From Denitratisoma sp. DHT3 (GTDB taxonomy: Bacteria; Pseudomonadota; Gammaproteobacteria; Burkholderiales; Rhodocyclaceae): DNA of 64,000 nucleotides. Each line of letters begins with the position of its first letter. Position 1 is the first letter of the stretch. Where the stretch lies: positions 3,272,047-3,336,046 of the forward strand of contig NZ_CP020914.1 of the NCBI RefSeq assembly GCF_007833355.1, read 5' to 3'. Shown here one piece after another: positions 54,815 through 64,000 of this stretch. The notes under the pieces are model-generated. The model saw only the letters and a list, made by a program, of their open reading frames with translations. It made no database searches and was not told the origin of the DNA. Position numbers and translations under genes: made by a program.

Positions 54815-55489
54815 TCAGCGAGGCAAGATGGCACCATTGACCACCTTTACTTTGTCTCCTGCGCGCCAGGCGGGCGGTGAATCGTTTCTGACCACCCGCG
54901 AGGTACCGTCTTCGAAGCGCACCGTGGTTTCCCACAGCGTGGCCGATTTCTGGGACTTCTCGATCTTGTTGCCCAACACGGCGCCGCCGACCGCGCCGGC
55001 GATGGTCGCCAGATCCCGGCCCCTACCCTGGCCGACGCCATGCCCCAGCGCTCCGCCGAGCACGCCGCCGGCCACCGCGCCGATGCCCGAACCTTCACCT
55101 TCCTTGACCACCTGACGTACCGATTCGATGCTGCCGCAATCCTGGCAGACCGCATTGGCCGGCGGCGGGGGCGGCAGTACGGCGGCGGGTGTCGCCACGA
55201 CTTGCGCCGCGGGCTTGGCGGGTGCCGCCTTGTGCTCGGGCGCGGCTTTCCGCGCGGGAGCGGGGGCCGGCGAAGGCGCCACCGCCGGTGCCGCGGCAAC
55301 CGGCGGCGCGGCGGGCGCGGCCGTCGGCGCCGGCGTGGTCTCCGCATTCACGGCGGGCGTGGGCGGCGCTTCGCTTTTTCCCGGCAGCCAGCCGAGGAAA
55401 TGGGCCGTGCCGACGCCGGCGAAAAGAATCACCGCGGCCGCGGCGATCCCGACCAATGGGTGCAGGGAAGAGCGGGGCGCATTTTCCAT
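54815..55489 (-). CDS. Glycine-zipper 2TM membrane protein
   Basis: 224 residues. One N-terminal TM helix (LVGIAAAAVILFAGVGTAHFLG), an Ala/Pro-rich linker to about residue 110, then CQDCGSIESVRQV and a glycine zipper (GSGIGAVAGGVLGGALGHGVG...GAVGGAVLGNKIE), ending in a small beta domain (TVRFEDGTSRVVRNDSPPAWRAGDKVKVV). Resembles SlyB/17-kDa-antigen-type envelope proteins but with an N-terminal anchor instead of a lipobox. Probably envelope structure. Confidence 0.85.
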   Translation of the reverse strand: MENAPRSSLHPLVGIAAAAVILFAGVGTAHFLGWLPGKSEAPPTPAVNAETTPAPTAAPAAPPVAAAPAVAPSPAPAPARKAAPEHKAAPAKPAAQVVATPAAVLPPPPPANAVCQDCGSIESVRQVVKEGEGSGIGAVAGGVLGGALGHGVGQGRGRDLATIAGAVGGAVLGNKIEKSQKSATLWETTVRFEDGTSRVVRNDSPPAWRAGDKVKVVNGAILPR

Positions 55490-55591
55490 GGTGTCCTCCG
55501 AAAGATGTCCTTACATACCACTCTAACGGACGGTTTCAGCAATGGGTGACGCCGGAAATATCCCGTTACGCGCCTGCCTGCGCCGGATGGC

Positions 55592-57109
55592 TCAGGCCGA
55601 TGTCCGCATCTGCGGAAACAGGATCACGTCGCGGATCGCCGGGCTGTCGGTGAGCAGCATCACCAGGCGGTCGATGCCGATGCCGCAGCCGCCGGTGGGG
55701 GGCAGGCCGAACTCCAGGGCGCGCACGTAGTCGGCGTCGTAGAACATCGCCTCCTCGTCGCCGGCTTCCTTGGCCTGGGCCTGCTGCTGGAAGCGGGCGG
55801 CCTGGTCCTCGGGGTCGTTCAGTTCGGAGAAGCCGTTGGCGATTTCGCGGCCGACGATGAACAATTCGAAACGCTCGGTGATTTCCGGGCTGCTGTCGGA
55901 GGCGCGGGCCAGCGGGCTGACCTCGGTGGGGTAGTCGACGATGAAGGTGGGGGCCCACAACTCGGCTTCGGTGGTTTCCTCGAACAGCTGCATCTGCAGG
56001 GTGCCCAGGCCGGCGGCGGGCTTGACGTCGACCTTCAGCGCGTGGAGTTTCTGCCGCAGCCAGGCCTCGTCGTTGAGCTGCTCGAAGCTGTAGCCCGGAT
56101 GGTATTGGTGGATCGCCTCCACCATGGTGAGGCGGGCGAAGGGTTTGGACAGGTCCAGTTCCCGGCCCTGGTACTGGAAGGTCTCCCGGCCCAGCGCGTC
56201 CCGCGCCGAGTGGCGCAGCAGGCCCTCGGTGAAGTCCATCAGGGTCTGGTAGTCGGCGTAGGCCTCGTAGAACTCCATCATGGTGAACTCGGGGTTGTGG
56301 CGCGGCGACAGCCCTTCGTTGCGGAAATTGCGGTTGATCTCGAAGACCTTCTCGAAGCCGCCCACCACCAGGCGCTTCAGATACAGCTCGGGGGCGATGC
56401 GCAGGAACATCTGCTGGTCCAGCGCGTTGTGGTGGGTGACGAAGGGCTTGGCCGCCGCGCCGCCGGGGATGGGATGCATCATCGGCGTTTCCACTTCGAG
56501 GAAGTGGTGATGGGTCATGTAGTTGCGGATCGAGGCGATCATCCGGCTGCGGGCGATGAAGGTGAAGCGCGACTCCTCGCTGGTGATCAGGTCCAGGTAG
56601 CGCTGGCGGTACTTGGTCTCGACGTCGGCGAGGCCGTGGAATTTCTCCGGCAGGGGGCGCAGGCACTTCGAGAGCAGGCGGATGGTCTGCGCCTGGACCG
56701 TCAGTTCGCCGGTCCTGGTCTTCATCATGGTGCCGGTGACGCCGACGATGTCGCCCAGGTCCCAGTGCTTGAATTCGGCATACACCTCGTCGCCGACATG
56801 ATCCTTGGCGACGAAGATCTGGATGCGGCCGGACAGGTCCTGGATGGTGATGAAGCTGGCCTTGCCCATCACGCGCTTGAGCATCACGCGGCCGGCGACC
56901 TTGACCGCGATCGGCGTCGCCTCCAGTTCCTCGCGGGTCTTTTCGCCGTAGAGTTCGTCGAGGCGGCCGGCGGTGTTCTCGCGCCGGAAGTCGTTGGGAT
57001 AGGCGCGGCCGCTCTCCCGCCATTTGCGCAGCTTCTCGCGGCGCTCGGCGATGATGTGGTTCTCGTCCTGGGCGGGCGATGCGGCGGCGTTCTGTTCCTG
57101 CTGGCTCAT
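55592..57109 (-). CDS. lysS: Lysyl-tRNA synthetase, class II
   Basis: 505 residues. The N-terminal OB-fold ([29 protein letters not shown]) is followed by class II motifs: motif 2 [26 protein letters not shown] and motif 3 [22 protein letters not shown]. Charges tRNA-Lys. Start at MSQQEQN after GAGAG. Divergent from prfC. Confidence 0.96.
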   Translation of the reverse strand: MSQQEQNAAASPAQDENHIIAERREKLRKWRESGRAYPNDFRRENTAGRLDELYGEKTREELEATPIAVKVAGRVMLKRVMGKASFITIQDLSGRIQIFVAKDHVGDEVYAEFKHWDLGDIVGVTGTMMKTRTGELTVQAQTIRLLSKCLRPLPEKFHGLADVETKYRQRYLDLITSEESRFTFIARSRMIASIRNYMTHHHFLEVETPMMHPIPGGAAAKPFVTHHNALDQQMFLRIAPELYLKRLVVGGFEKVFEINRNFRNEGLSPRHNPEFTMMEFYEAYADYQTLMDFTEGLLRHSARDALGRETFQYQGRELDLSKPFARLTMVEAIHQYHPGYSFEQLNDEAWLRQKLHALKVDVKPAAGLGTLQMQLFEETTEAELWAPTFIVDYPTEVSPLARASDSSPEITERFELFIVGREIANGFSELNDPEDQAARFQQQAQAKEAGDEEAMFYDADYVRALEFGLPPTGGCGIGIDRLVMLLTDSPAIRDVILFPQMRTSA

Positions 57110-57221
57110 GGGGGCTCTCTCGGCGTCGAGGCTTGAAAACCCGTCATTGTCGCCGATCTGGCCTGTTTTGAACAAGCTTGCCCGCGCCGATTGCCGCGCC
57201 GGTCCGCCCGGGGCCGGCTTG

Positions 57222-57227
57222 TATAAT
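57222..57227 (+). promoter_or_regulatory. Candidate -10 of prfC
   Basis: TATAAT in TTGTATAATCG, 33 bases before the GTG start. No good -35 at standard spacing. Confidence 0.4.
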
Positions 57228-57260
57228 CGCCCGCCCCGATCCGCCCCGAAAGCCTCCGCC

Positions 57261-58835
<1,575 letters not shown>

Positions 58836-58871
58836 CGTAAAATTCCCCGCTTCTCAGGGAGAACTCGAACC

Positions 58872-59543
58872 ATGACCCAGGACGAACTCAAACAGGCGGT
58901 GGCCCGCGCGGCCCGCGACTACGTGGCGGCCACGGTGCCGGCGGGCGCCATCGTCGGCGTCGGCACCGGCTCCACGGCCAATTTCTTCATCGACGAACTG
59001 GCCGCGATCAAGGACCGTCTGGGCGGCACCGTGGCCAGCTCGGAGGCGACCAAGAAGCGCCTGGAAGGCCACGGCATCCGCGTGCTGGATCTGAACGACG
59101 TGGACGAGATGCCGGTCTATGTGGATGGCGCCGACGAGATCGACGGCGGCCTGTCGATGATCAAGGGCGGCGGCGCGGCGCTGACGCGGGAGAAGATCGT
59201 CGCCGCCGTGGCCCGGACCTTCGTCTGCGTCTGCGACCAGAGCAAGCGGGTGCCGGTGCTGGGCAGGTTTCCCTTGCCGGTGGAAGTGATTCCGATGGCC
59301 CGCGCCCACGTCGCCCGCGAAATCGCCAAACTGGGCGGCCAGCCGAAGTGGCGTGAAGGCGTGGTCACCGACAACGGCAACGTGATCCTGGACGTCCATG
59401 GCCTGTCGATCACCGCGCCGGCCGAGTTCGAAACCCGGCTCAACCAGATCGTCGGCGTGGTGACCAACGGACTCTTCGCCTGCCGCGGCGCCGATCTGCT
59501 GCTGCTGGCCACCGCCGGCGGCGTCGAGGAATACCGCCGCTGA
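58872..59543 (+). CDS. rpiA: Ribose-5-phosphate isomerase A
   Basis: 223 residues with [46 protein letters not shown] and a CDQSKRV segment: all RpiA signatures. Interconverts ribose-5-P and ribulose-5-P in the pentose phosphate pathway. AGGGAGAA precedes the ATG. Confidence 0.96.
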   Translation: MTQDELKQAVARAARDYVAATVPAGAIVGVGTGSTANFFIDELAAIKDRLGGTVASSEATKKRLEGHGIRVLDLNDVDEMPVYVDGADEIDGGLSMIKGGGAALTREKIVAAVARTFVCVCDQSKRVPVLGRFPLPVEVIPMARAHVAREIAKLGGQPKWREGVVTDNGNVILDVHGLSITAPAEFETRLNQIVGVVTNGLFACRGADLLLLATAGGVEEYRR

Positions 59544-59753
59544 AACCGGCTGGCGGCAGGATTGTATCCTGGATCGCTACAGTCAAAAGCGGGAGATGGG
59601 AAGCTCAAAGCGAGGTTCCAGGTGGGAAGCGGGCTCGCTTTTTTTGGCCTTCAGTCAGACACTTCTGAAGATGCCTGATTGTCGCTCTGGCGGCAACAAT
59701 CGGATGCGTGGATTTGCCGAACCCGGCCTTCGCCAGGTTCGGCGCAGGCGCTT

Positions 59754-60026
59754 TCAGGCGCTCGGCGGCACGTAGCCGGCGGCGCTGTCCGCGCCGTCGC
59801 CGAAGAAGTGCTTGGTCACCTGCTCCTGGAGATACTGGCGGGCGCGGGGGTCGGCCAGGGAGAGGCGGTTCTCGTTGATCAGCATGGTCTGGATGCGGAT
59901 CCATTGCTGCCAGGCTTCCTTGGAGACGCTGTCGTAAATCCGCTTGCCCAGTTCGCCCGGCAGCGGCGGGAAGTCGAGCCCCTCGGCTTCCTGACCCAGT
60001 TTGATGCACTTGACCATGCGTGCCAC
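59754..60026 (-). CDS. Fe(2+)-trafficking protein, YggX family
   Basis: 90 residues: [53 protein letters not shown] is the whole-family pattern (shown here in pieces: [38 protein letters not shown]). The single N-terminal Cys is conserved. Protects iron-sulfur clusters against oxidative stress. Monocistronic. Confidence 0.94.
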   Translation of the reverse strand: MARMVKCIKLGQEAEGLDFPPLPGELGKRIYDSVSKEAWQQWIRIQTMLINENRLSLADPRARQYLQEQVTKHFFGDGADSAAGYVPPSA

Positions 60027-60288
60027 GGTGTTTCCTTTCCTTGACGTGAGAGAGCCGCGCAGCGACTTCCGAAGGCGGCGATTTTAACGTGAAAAATGTG
60101 CTTTCCCGTCGCAAACCACGGCGACACGGCAGGCACGGCCCGCTCCTGCAAAATCAGAACTCCCGTGCTTCCTTGACAGCGCTTTTCCGCCGCGCCGCCG
60201 CAAGGAAAAGCGGCACGCGGCGCCAGCCGCAACCTATCGGTGCCCCCACAGCATTCCCCGTGATATCGAGCGCAGCGAGCCAATCAGA

Positions 60289-60304
60289 ACCCCCCGGAGG
60301 GGGT
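60289..60304. repeat. C-run/G-run palindrome ACCCCCCGGAGGGGGT
   Basis: Same core as the palindrome at 19273-19288. Lies just after the argA stop on the minus strand, where it could protect or end the transcript. Confidence 0.4.
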
Positions 60305-60316
60305 GAGCCAGAATTT

Positions 60317-61654
60317 TCAGAGACTCTTCACCAGCACCTTCGAACGCCGTTGCAGGTTGTAGAGTTCGCGCTTCTCGGCGGGGAGCTGGTCGAGGCTGGT
60401 TTCGGCGAAGCCGCGCTCGATGAACCAGTGGGCGGTGCGGGTGGTGAGCACGAACAGGCGCTTGAGCTTGAGCTTCTTGGCGCGCGATTCGATGTGGCGG
60501 CGCAACTGGTCGCCGTAGCCGCCGCGGCGGAATTCCGGCATCACCGCCAGGCAGGCCAGTTCCGCCGCCTTGTCCTTGGCGAAGGGATAGAGCGCGGCGC
60601 AGCCGACGATCACGCCGTCGCGCTCGACGACGGAAAAACGGTCGATCTCCATTTCCAGCCGCTCCCGCTCCCGGCGCACCAGGGTGCCGTCGGCTTCCAG
60701 CGGGGCGATCAGGGCCAGCAGGGCGCCCACGTCGTCGGTGCCGGCTTCGCGCAGCCGGGCCAGCGGCGCCTGGGTCATCACAGTGCCGACGCCGTCGCGG
60801 GTGAAGAACTCCATCAGCATCGCGCCGTCGGCGCGGCGGTCGAGGAAATGGACCCGGCCCACGCCGGCGCGGCAGGCCCGGATGGCGCCGGGCAGCGCGC
60901 GCGCCACGCCCGCCGTCTGGCCATGGGCACTCGTGGCGCGCTTGGCCAGGGGCTCCGCCTCGTCCGCGGTGAGCGCGTCGATCAGTTGCCCCTTCTTGTC
61001 GGTCAGGCCGGGTGCGTCGCAGAGATAGATCAGCTTGTCGGCCCTGACCGCGACGGCGACGGCTTCGGCGACCTCCTCCCAGGCCAGGTTGAAGATTTCC
61101 CCCGAGGGCGAGGCGCCGATCGGGGTGATCAGCACCACGTTCTCCTGGGCCAGGTCGGCCTGGATCTCCTCGGCGATGATCTTGCGCACGGCGCCGGTGT
61201 ATTGGTAGTCGATGCCGTCCACCACGCCCACCGGCCGGGCGGTGATGAAGTTGCCGCCGGTGACCCGCAGGAAGCCGCCGGCCATCGGCGTGTTGGGCAG
61301 GCCCTGGGAGAGCAGGGCCTCGATCTCGATGCGGGTGACCCCCATCGCGCGCTTGACGCACTCCAGGGCGTTGCCGTCGGTGATCCGCAGCCCCCGGTGG
61401 AAGCGGGGCTCCAGGCTCCGGGCGCGCATTTCCTCGTCGATCTGGGGACGGGCGCCGTGGACCAGCACCAGGCGGATGCCCATCGCGTCGAGCAGGGCGA
61501 TGTCGTGGATCAGGGCCTGGGCCGAGTCGCCCTGCAGCACTTCGCCGCCGAAGGCGATGACGAAGGTCTTGCCGCGGAAGGCGTGGATGTAGGGGGCGGC
61601 CTGGCGCACCCAGGCCACGAGTTTGATATTGGTATTGGTGTCGCCGGCGTCCAT
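60317..61654 (-). CDS. argA: Amino-acid N-acetyltransferase (N-acetylglutamate synthase)
   Basis: 445 residues with an N-terminal amino-acid-kinase-like domain (FVIAFGGEVLQG, LVLVHGARPQIDEEM) and a C-terminal GNAT domain (AELACLAVMPEFRRGGYGDQLRRHIE). First committed step of arginine synthesis: acetyl-CoA plus glutamate. Arginine would inhibit through the kinase-like domain. Start at MDAGDTN (61654); an upstream ATG at 61702 is less likely. Confidence 0.95.
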   Translation of the reverse strand: MDAGDTNTNIKLVAWVRQAAPYIHAFRGKTFVIAFGGEVLQGDSAQALIHDIALLDAMGIRLVLVHGARPQIDEEMRARSLEPRFHRGLRITDGNALECVKRAMGVTRIEIEALLSQGLPNTPMAGGFLRVTGGNFITARPVGVVDGIDYQYTGAVRKIIAEEIQADLAQENVVLITPIGASPSGEIFNLAWEEVAEAVAVAVRADKLIYLCDAPGLTDKKGQLIDALTADEAEPLAKRATSAHGQTAGVARALPGAIRACRAGVGRVHFLDRRADGAMLMEFFTRDGVGTVMTQAPLARLREAGTDDVGALLALIAPLEADGTLVRRERERLEMEIDRFSVVERDGVIVGCAALYPFAKDKAAELACLAVMPEFRRGGYGDQLRRHIESRAKKLKLKRLFVLTTRTAHWFIERGFAETSLDQLPAEKRELYNLQRRSKVLVKSL

Positions 61655-61661
61655 CGTCTCG

Positions 61662-63161
61662 TCAGTCCCAGTTCTTGTCCTTGCGCTTGTAGGCGGCTTC
61701 AAGGCGTTCGCAGAGGGTGCGCAGGATCTTCACCCGGGCGTAATTCTTGTCGTTGGCCTCCACCAGGGTCCACGGCGCGTTGCCGGTGCTGGTGCGATCC
61801 ACCATGTCGCAGACGGCCTGGTGGTAATCGTCCCATTTTTCCCGGTTGCGCCAATCCTCCGGGGTGATCTTGAAATGCTTGAACTCGATCTTCTCCCGTT
61901 CCTTGAAGCGTTTCAACTGCTCGTCCTTGCCGATCTGGAGCCAGAACTTGGCGATCACCGCGCCGGATTCCGCCAGCTCGTGCTCGAAGTCGTTGATCTC
62001 GGTGTAGGCGCGCAGCCAGTCGGCCTCGGCACAGAAGCCCTCGACCCGCTCCACCAGCACCCGGCCGTACCAGGACCGGTCGAAGATGGTGACCCGGCCC
62101 CGGCGGGGAATGTGGCGCCAGAAGCGCCACAGGTAGGGCTGGGCGCGCTCTTCCTCGGTGGGGGCGGCGATGGGCACGATCTGGTAATCCCGCGCGTCCA
62201 GGGCCGTCGTGACGCGCCGTATGGCGCCCCCCTTGCCGGCGGCGTCCGAACCTTCGAACACGCAGATCAGGGAGCGTTGCTTGAAACGCGCGTCCAGCAC
62301 CAGTTCGGAGAGCCGGCCCTGCCATTTGGCCAGTTGGTTCTCGTATTCCTTTTTCGCGATCCTGCGGGTGAGGTCCAGTTCCGAGAGCACGTCGCGCCCG
62401 TCGATGTTGGGCGGCAGCGGAGGCGCCACCGGGGTGGCCTGCCGGTCCGCGGAGGTCAGGCGCTGCCGCAGCGCGTCGAGCAGGATCTGGCCGGTGGTGA
62501 GGGCGCGGTAGCGGTCGTCCTCGCCTTCGATGGTGATCCAGGGCGCCCAGGGCGTATTGGTCATCCGCAGCACGTGGCCCGCCACCTCCTGGAGCTTGCC
62601 GTAGGTCTTGAGCCGATCCCAATTCTGCTTGGTGACCCGCCACGCGGTCAGGGGATCTTTTTCCAGCGCCTTGAGGCGGCGCTTCTGTCCGTCCTTGGTC
62701 AGGTGAAACCAGAACTTGAGGATCAGCGCGCCTTCATTGACCAGCATCTGCTCGAAGCGGTTGATCTGGTCGATGCGCTGGTCCATGTCCGCCTTGGTCA
62801 TGTGGCCGTTGATGCGGTCGTGGATGGGGCTGGAATACCAGGAGCCGGCGAAGATGCCGACGCGGCCCTTGGGCGGCAGCGCCCGCCAGTAGCGCCACAT
62901 GAAGGGGCGCTGGCATTCCTCGTCGGTGGGCGCGGAAAAGGCCAGGGTGGAAATGAAGCGGGGGTCCATCCACTCGTAGAGGACGTTGATGGTCTCGCCC
63001 TTGCCGGCCCCGTCCTGGCCGCTGATCAGCACGACGACCGGGATGTTCCGGTTTTCCTTGAGCTCGTACTGCGCCTCCAGCAGCGCGGTGCGCAACTGCG
63101 GCACCGCCTTGCGGTACGTTTCCTTGTCGATCTTGTGACCCAGTTCCGCGGATTCGAACAT
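61662..63161 (-). CDS. pap: Polyphosphate:AMP phosphotransferase (tandem PPK2)
   Basis: 499 residues with two PPK2 domains. The first has GQDGAGKGETI (about 48-58) and the second GSDAAGKGGAIRR (about 301-313). Each is followed by a Walker B-like segment (FAGSWYSSPI and FDRSWYGRVLVERV). Two-domain PPK2 enzymes convert AMP to ADP using polyphosphate. Begins 12 bases after the rsmE stop and ends seven bases before argA, so the three genes are likely one operon. Confidence 0.93.
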   Translation of the reverse strand: MFESAELGHKIDKETYRKAVPQLRTALLEAQYELKENRNIPVVVLISGQDGAGKGETINVLYEWMDPRFISTLAFSAPTDEECQRPFMWRYWRALPPKGRVGIFAGSWYSSPIHDRINGHMTKADMDQRIDQINRFEQMLVNEGALILKFWFHLTKDGQKRRLKALEKDPLTAWRVTKQNWDRLKTYGKLQEVAGHVLRMTNTPWAPWITIEGEDDRYRALTTGQILLDALRQRLTSADRQATPVAPPLPPNIDGRDVLSELDLTRRIAKKEYENQLAKWQGRLSELVLDARFKQRSLICVFEGSDAAGKGGAIRRVTTALDARDYQIVPIAAPTEEERAQPYLWRFWRHIPRRGRVTIFDRSWYGRVLVERVEGFCAEADWLRAYTEINDFEHELAESGAVIAKFWLQIGKDEQLKRFKEREKIEFKHFKITPEDWRNREKWDDYHQAVCDMVDRTSTGNAPWTLVEANDKNYARVKILRTLCERLEAAYKRKDKNWD

Positions 63162-63173
63162 TGCCGGCAGCTC

Positions 63174-63905
63174 CTATGAATCGCCCCACAGCGACATGAT
63201 GGCCGCCAAGGCCGCCGGCCCCGCGGTTTCCGTGCGCAACACCCGCGGCCCCAGTCCCAGGGCGGTGAATCCGGCGCTTGCGGCGGCACTGTACTCGTCA
63301 TCCTCGAAGCCCCCCTCGGGGCCGATCAGCAGATGCAAAGGCATGGCGGCGGGCGGCGGCAGATCCCGCAGCCGCTGGGCGGTTGCGGGCGCCAGCAGCA
63401 GCTTGACGGCGTTTGCCTGCGCGGCCTGCGCCAGGTAGTGGTGCAGGTCGAGCAGGGGCGCCACGACCGGCACCCGGTTGCGGCCGCACTGTTCGCAGGC
63501 GGCGACCACCACCGCCTGCCAATGCTGGAGCCGGCGCTGCATGCGCTCGCCGGACAGGCGGACCACGCTGCGCCGGGCGGTGACCGGCTGGATCGCCGCC
63601 ACGCCCAGTTCCACGGCCTTCTGCACGATCCAGTCCATCTTGTCGGCGGCGGGCAGGCCCTGGACCAGGGTCACCGCCAGGGGCGGCTCCCGGTCTTCCG
63701 GATCGAAGCCGTCGAGGCGCACCCGCACCTGGGGCCGCAACCGTTCGATGCGGGCGCTCCAGACGCCGCCGCTGCCGTCGAACAGGCGCACTTCGTCGCC
63801 CTCGCCCAGCCGCAGCACGCGCACCGCATGGTGGGCGGCCGCCGGCGCAAGGTCATGGACACCCCCGGGGGGCAGGGGCTCGGGGCAATAGAGGCGAGGA
63901 ATCAT
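63174..63905 (-). CDS. rsmE: 16S rRNA (uracil1498-N3)-methyltransferase RsmE
   Basis: 243 residues of the SPOUT fold. An N-terminal PUA-like part (HHAVRVLRLGEGDEVRLFDGSGG) is followed by KMDWIVQKAVELGV and the knot motifs LLIGPEGGFEDDEY and LGPRVLRTETAGPAAL. Methylates U1498 of 16S rRNA using SAM. Confidence 0.95.
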   Translation of the reverse strand: MIPRLYCPEPLPPGGVHDLAPAAAHHAVRVLRLGEGDEVRLFDGSGGVWSARIERLRPQVRVRLDGFDPEDREPPLAVTLVQGLPAADKMDWIVQKAVELGVAAIQPVTARRSVVRLSGERMQRRLQHWQAVVVAACEQCGRNRVPVVAPLLDLHHYLAQAAQANAVKLLLAPATAQRLRDLPPPAAMPLHLLIGPEGGFEDDEYSAAASAGFTALGLGPRVLRTETAGPAALAAIMSLWGDS

Positions 63906-63930
63906 GGGCCGATTATTTCACAGCGCGGCT

Positions 63931-64000
63931 TCAAGCCGAGCGCAGGGCATGGTTCGGCGCCCGCCAATGGCTGGTCGCCAGGATGTGCCGGCTGGGGCGG
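63931..64000 (-). CDS. Partial C-terminus of an unidentified gene
   Basis: The minus strand is open from the window edge to a TGA at 63931-63933 and encodes RHILATSHWRAPNHALRSA at its end. The sequence looks protein-like, but is too short to assign. It would be the gene upstream of rsmE, 25 bases away. Confidence 0.35.
   Translation of the reverse strand, partial: RPSRHILATSHWRAPNHALRSA

Noticed and set aside
59605..60114. 169-codon minus-strand frame overlapping the YggX gene
   Set aside because: The YggX frame is a full family match; the overlapping frame is a shifted reading of the same bases.

Overview
The window looks like a chromosome segment of a betaproteobacterium, most likely of the Rhodocyclales/Sterolibacteriaceae type. 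This is inferred from the high GC content, TonB receptors with many SDR and CoA-ligase genes, adjacent lysS, prfC, rpiA, argA and PPK2-type pap genes, a YggX-type iron protein, and a possible FNR-controlled cytochrome c peroxidase. No rRNA, CRISPR array or intact prophage was seen.

Region 1 (1-25.4 kb) is a catabolic island. A TonB-dependent receptor gene is split by an IS481-family element (406-1488; 6-bp target duplication AATAAC). It is followed by a cytochrome P450 and an SDR. A divergent unit then encodes an SDR, a FATP-like acyl-CoA synthetase and a SnoaL protein. Next come a TetR regulator, a zinc alcohol dehydrogenase, an orphan TorD-like molybdoenzyme chaperone, an aldehyde dehydrogenase and a KstD-like flavoprotein. 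A second, leftward unit runs TonB receptor, acyl-CoA dehydrogenase, nitroreductase-like protein, thiolase, acyl-CoA ligase and APH-like kinase. Together these would import a hydrophobic substrate, oxidise it, activate it with CoA and shorten it; a steroid or isoprenoid is the best guess, but the substrate is inferred. Toxin-antitoxin genes are scattered through it: a BrnTA locus with a deleted toxin and an intact MNT/HEPN pair.

Region 2 (25.5-31.6 kb) is a scar zone: a serine recombinase, a second MNT/HEPN pair in which both genes carry frameshifts, a possible IS4-type remnant, and a gene fragment running into the 3' end of tRNA-Arg(CCG). It also holds the first copy of a recurring gene set: chemoreceptor, outer-membrane barrel and a very small PstS-like periplasmic protein.

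Region 3 (31.6-40.5 kb) is mostly housekeeping: a cytochrome c, rep helicase, minCDE and tRNA-Ala(CGC), followed by a TetR/LLM-flavoenzyme/SnoaL group.

Region 4 (40.6-49.7 kb) is the most unusual part. Two tandem porin plus mini-PBP pairs lie directly downstream of a large hybrid histidine kinase and an HD-GYP response regulator. A second response regulator with a non-standard output domain is divergent. With the chemotaxis-linked copy at 27.6-31.0 kb, this suggests a repeated outer-membrane/periplasmic module coupled to different signalling outputs. The rest (49.8-64 kb) is an MFS transporter, cytochrome c peroxidase, an AlkA-type glycosylase, gltX, lysS, prfC, rpiA, yggX-like, argA, pap and rsmE.
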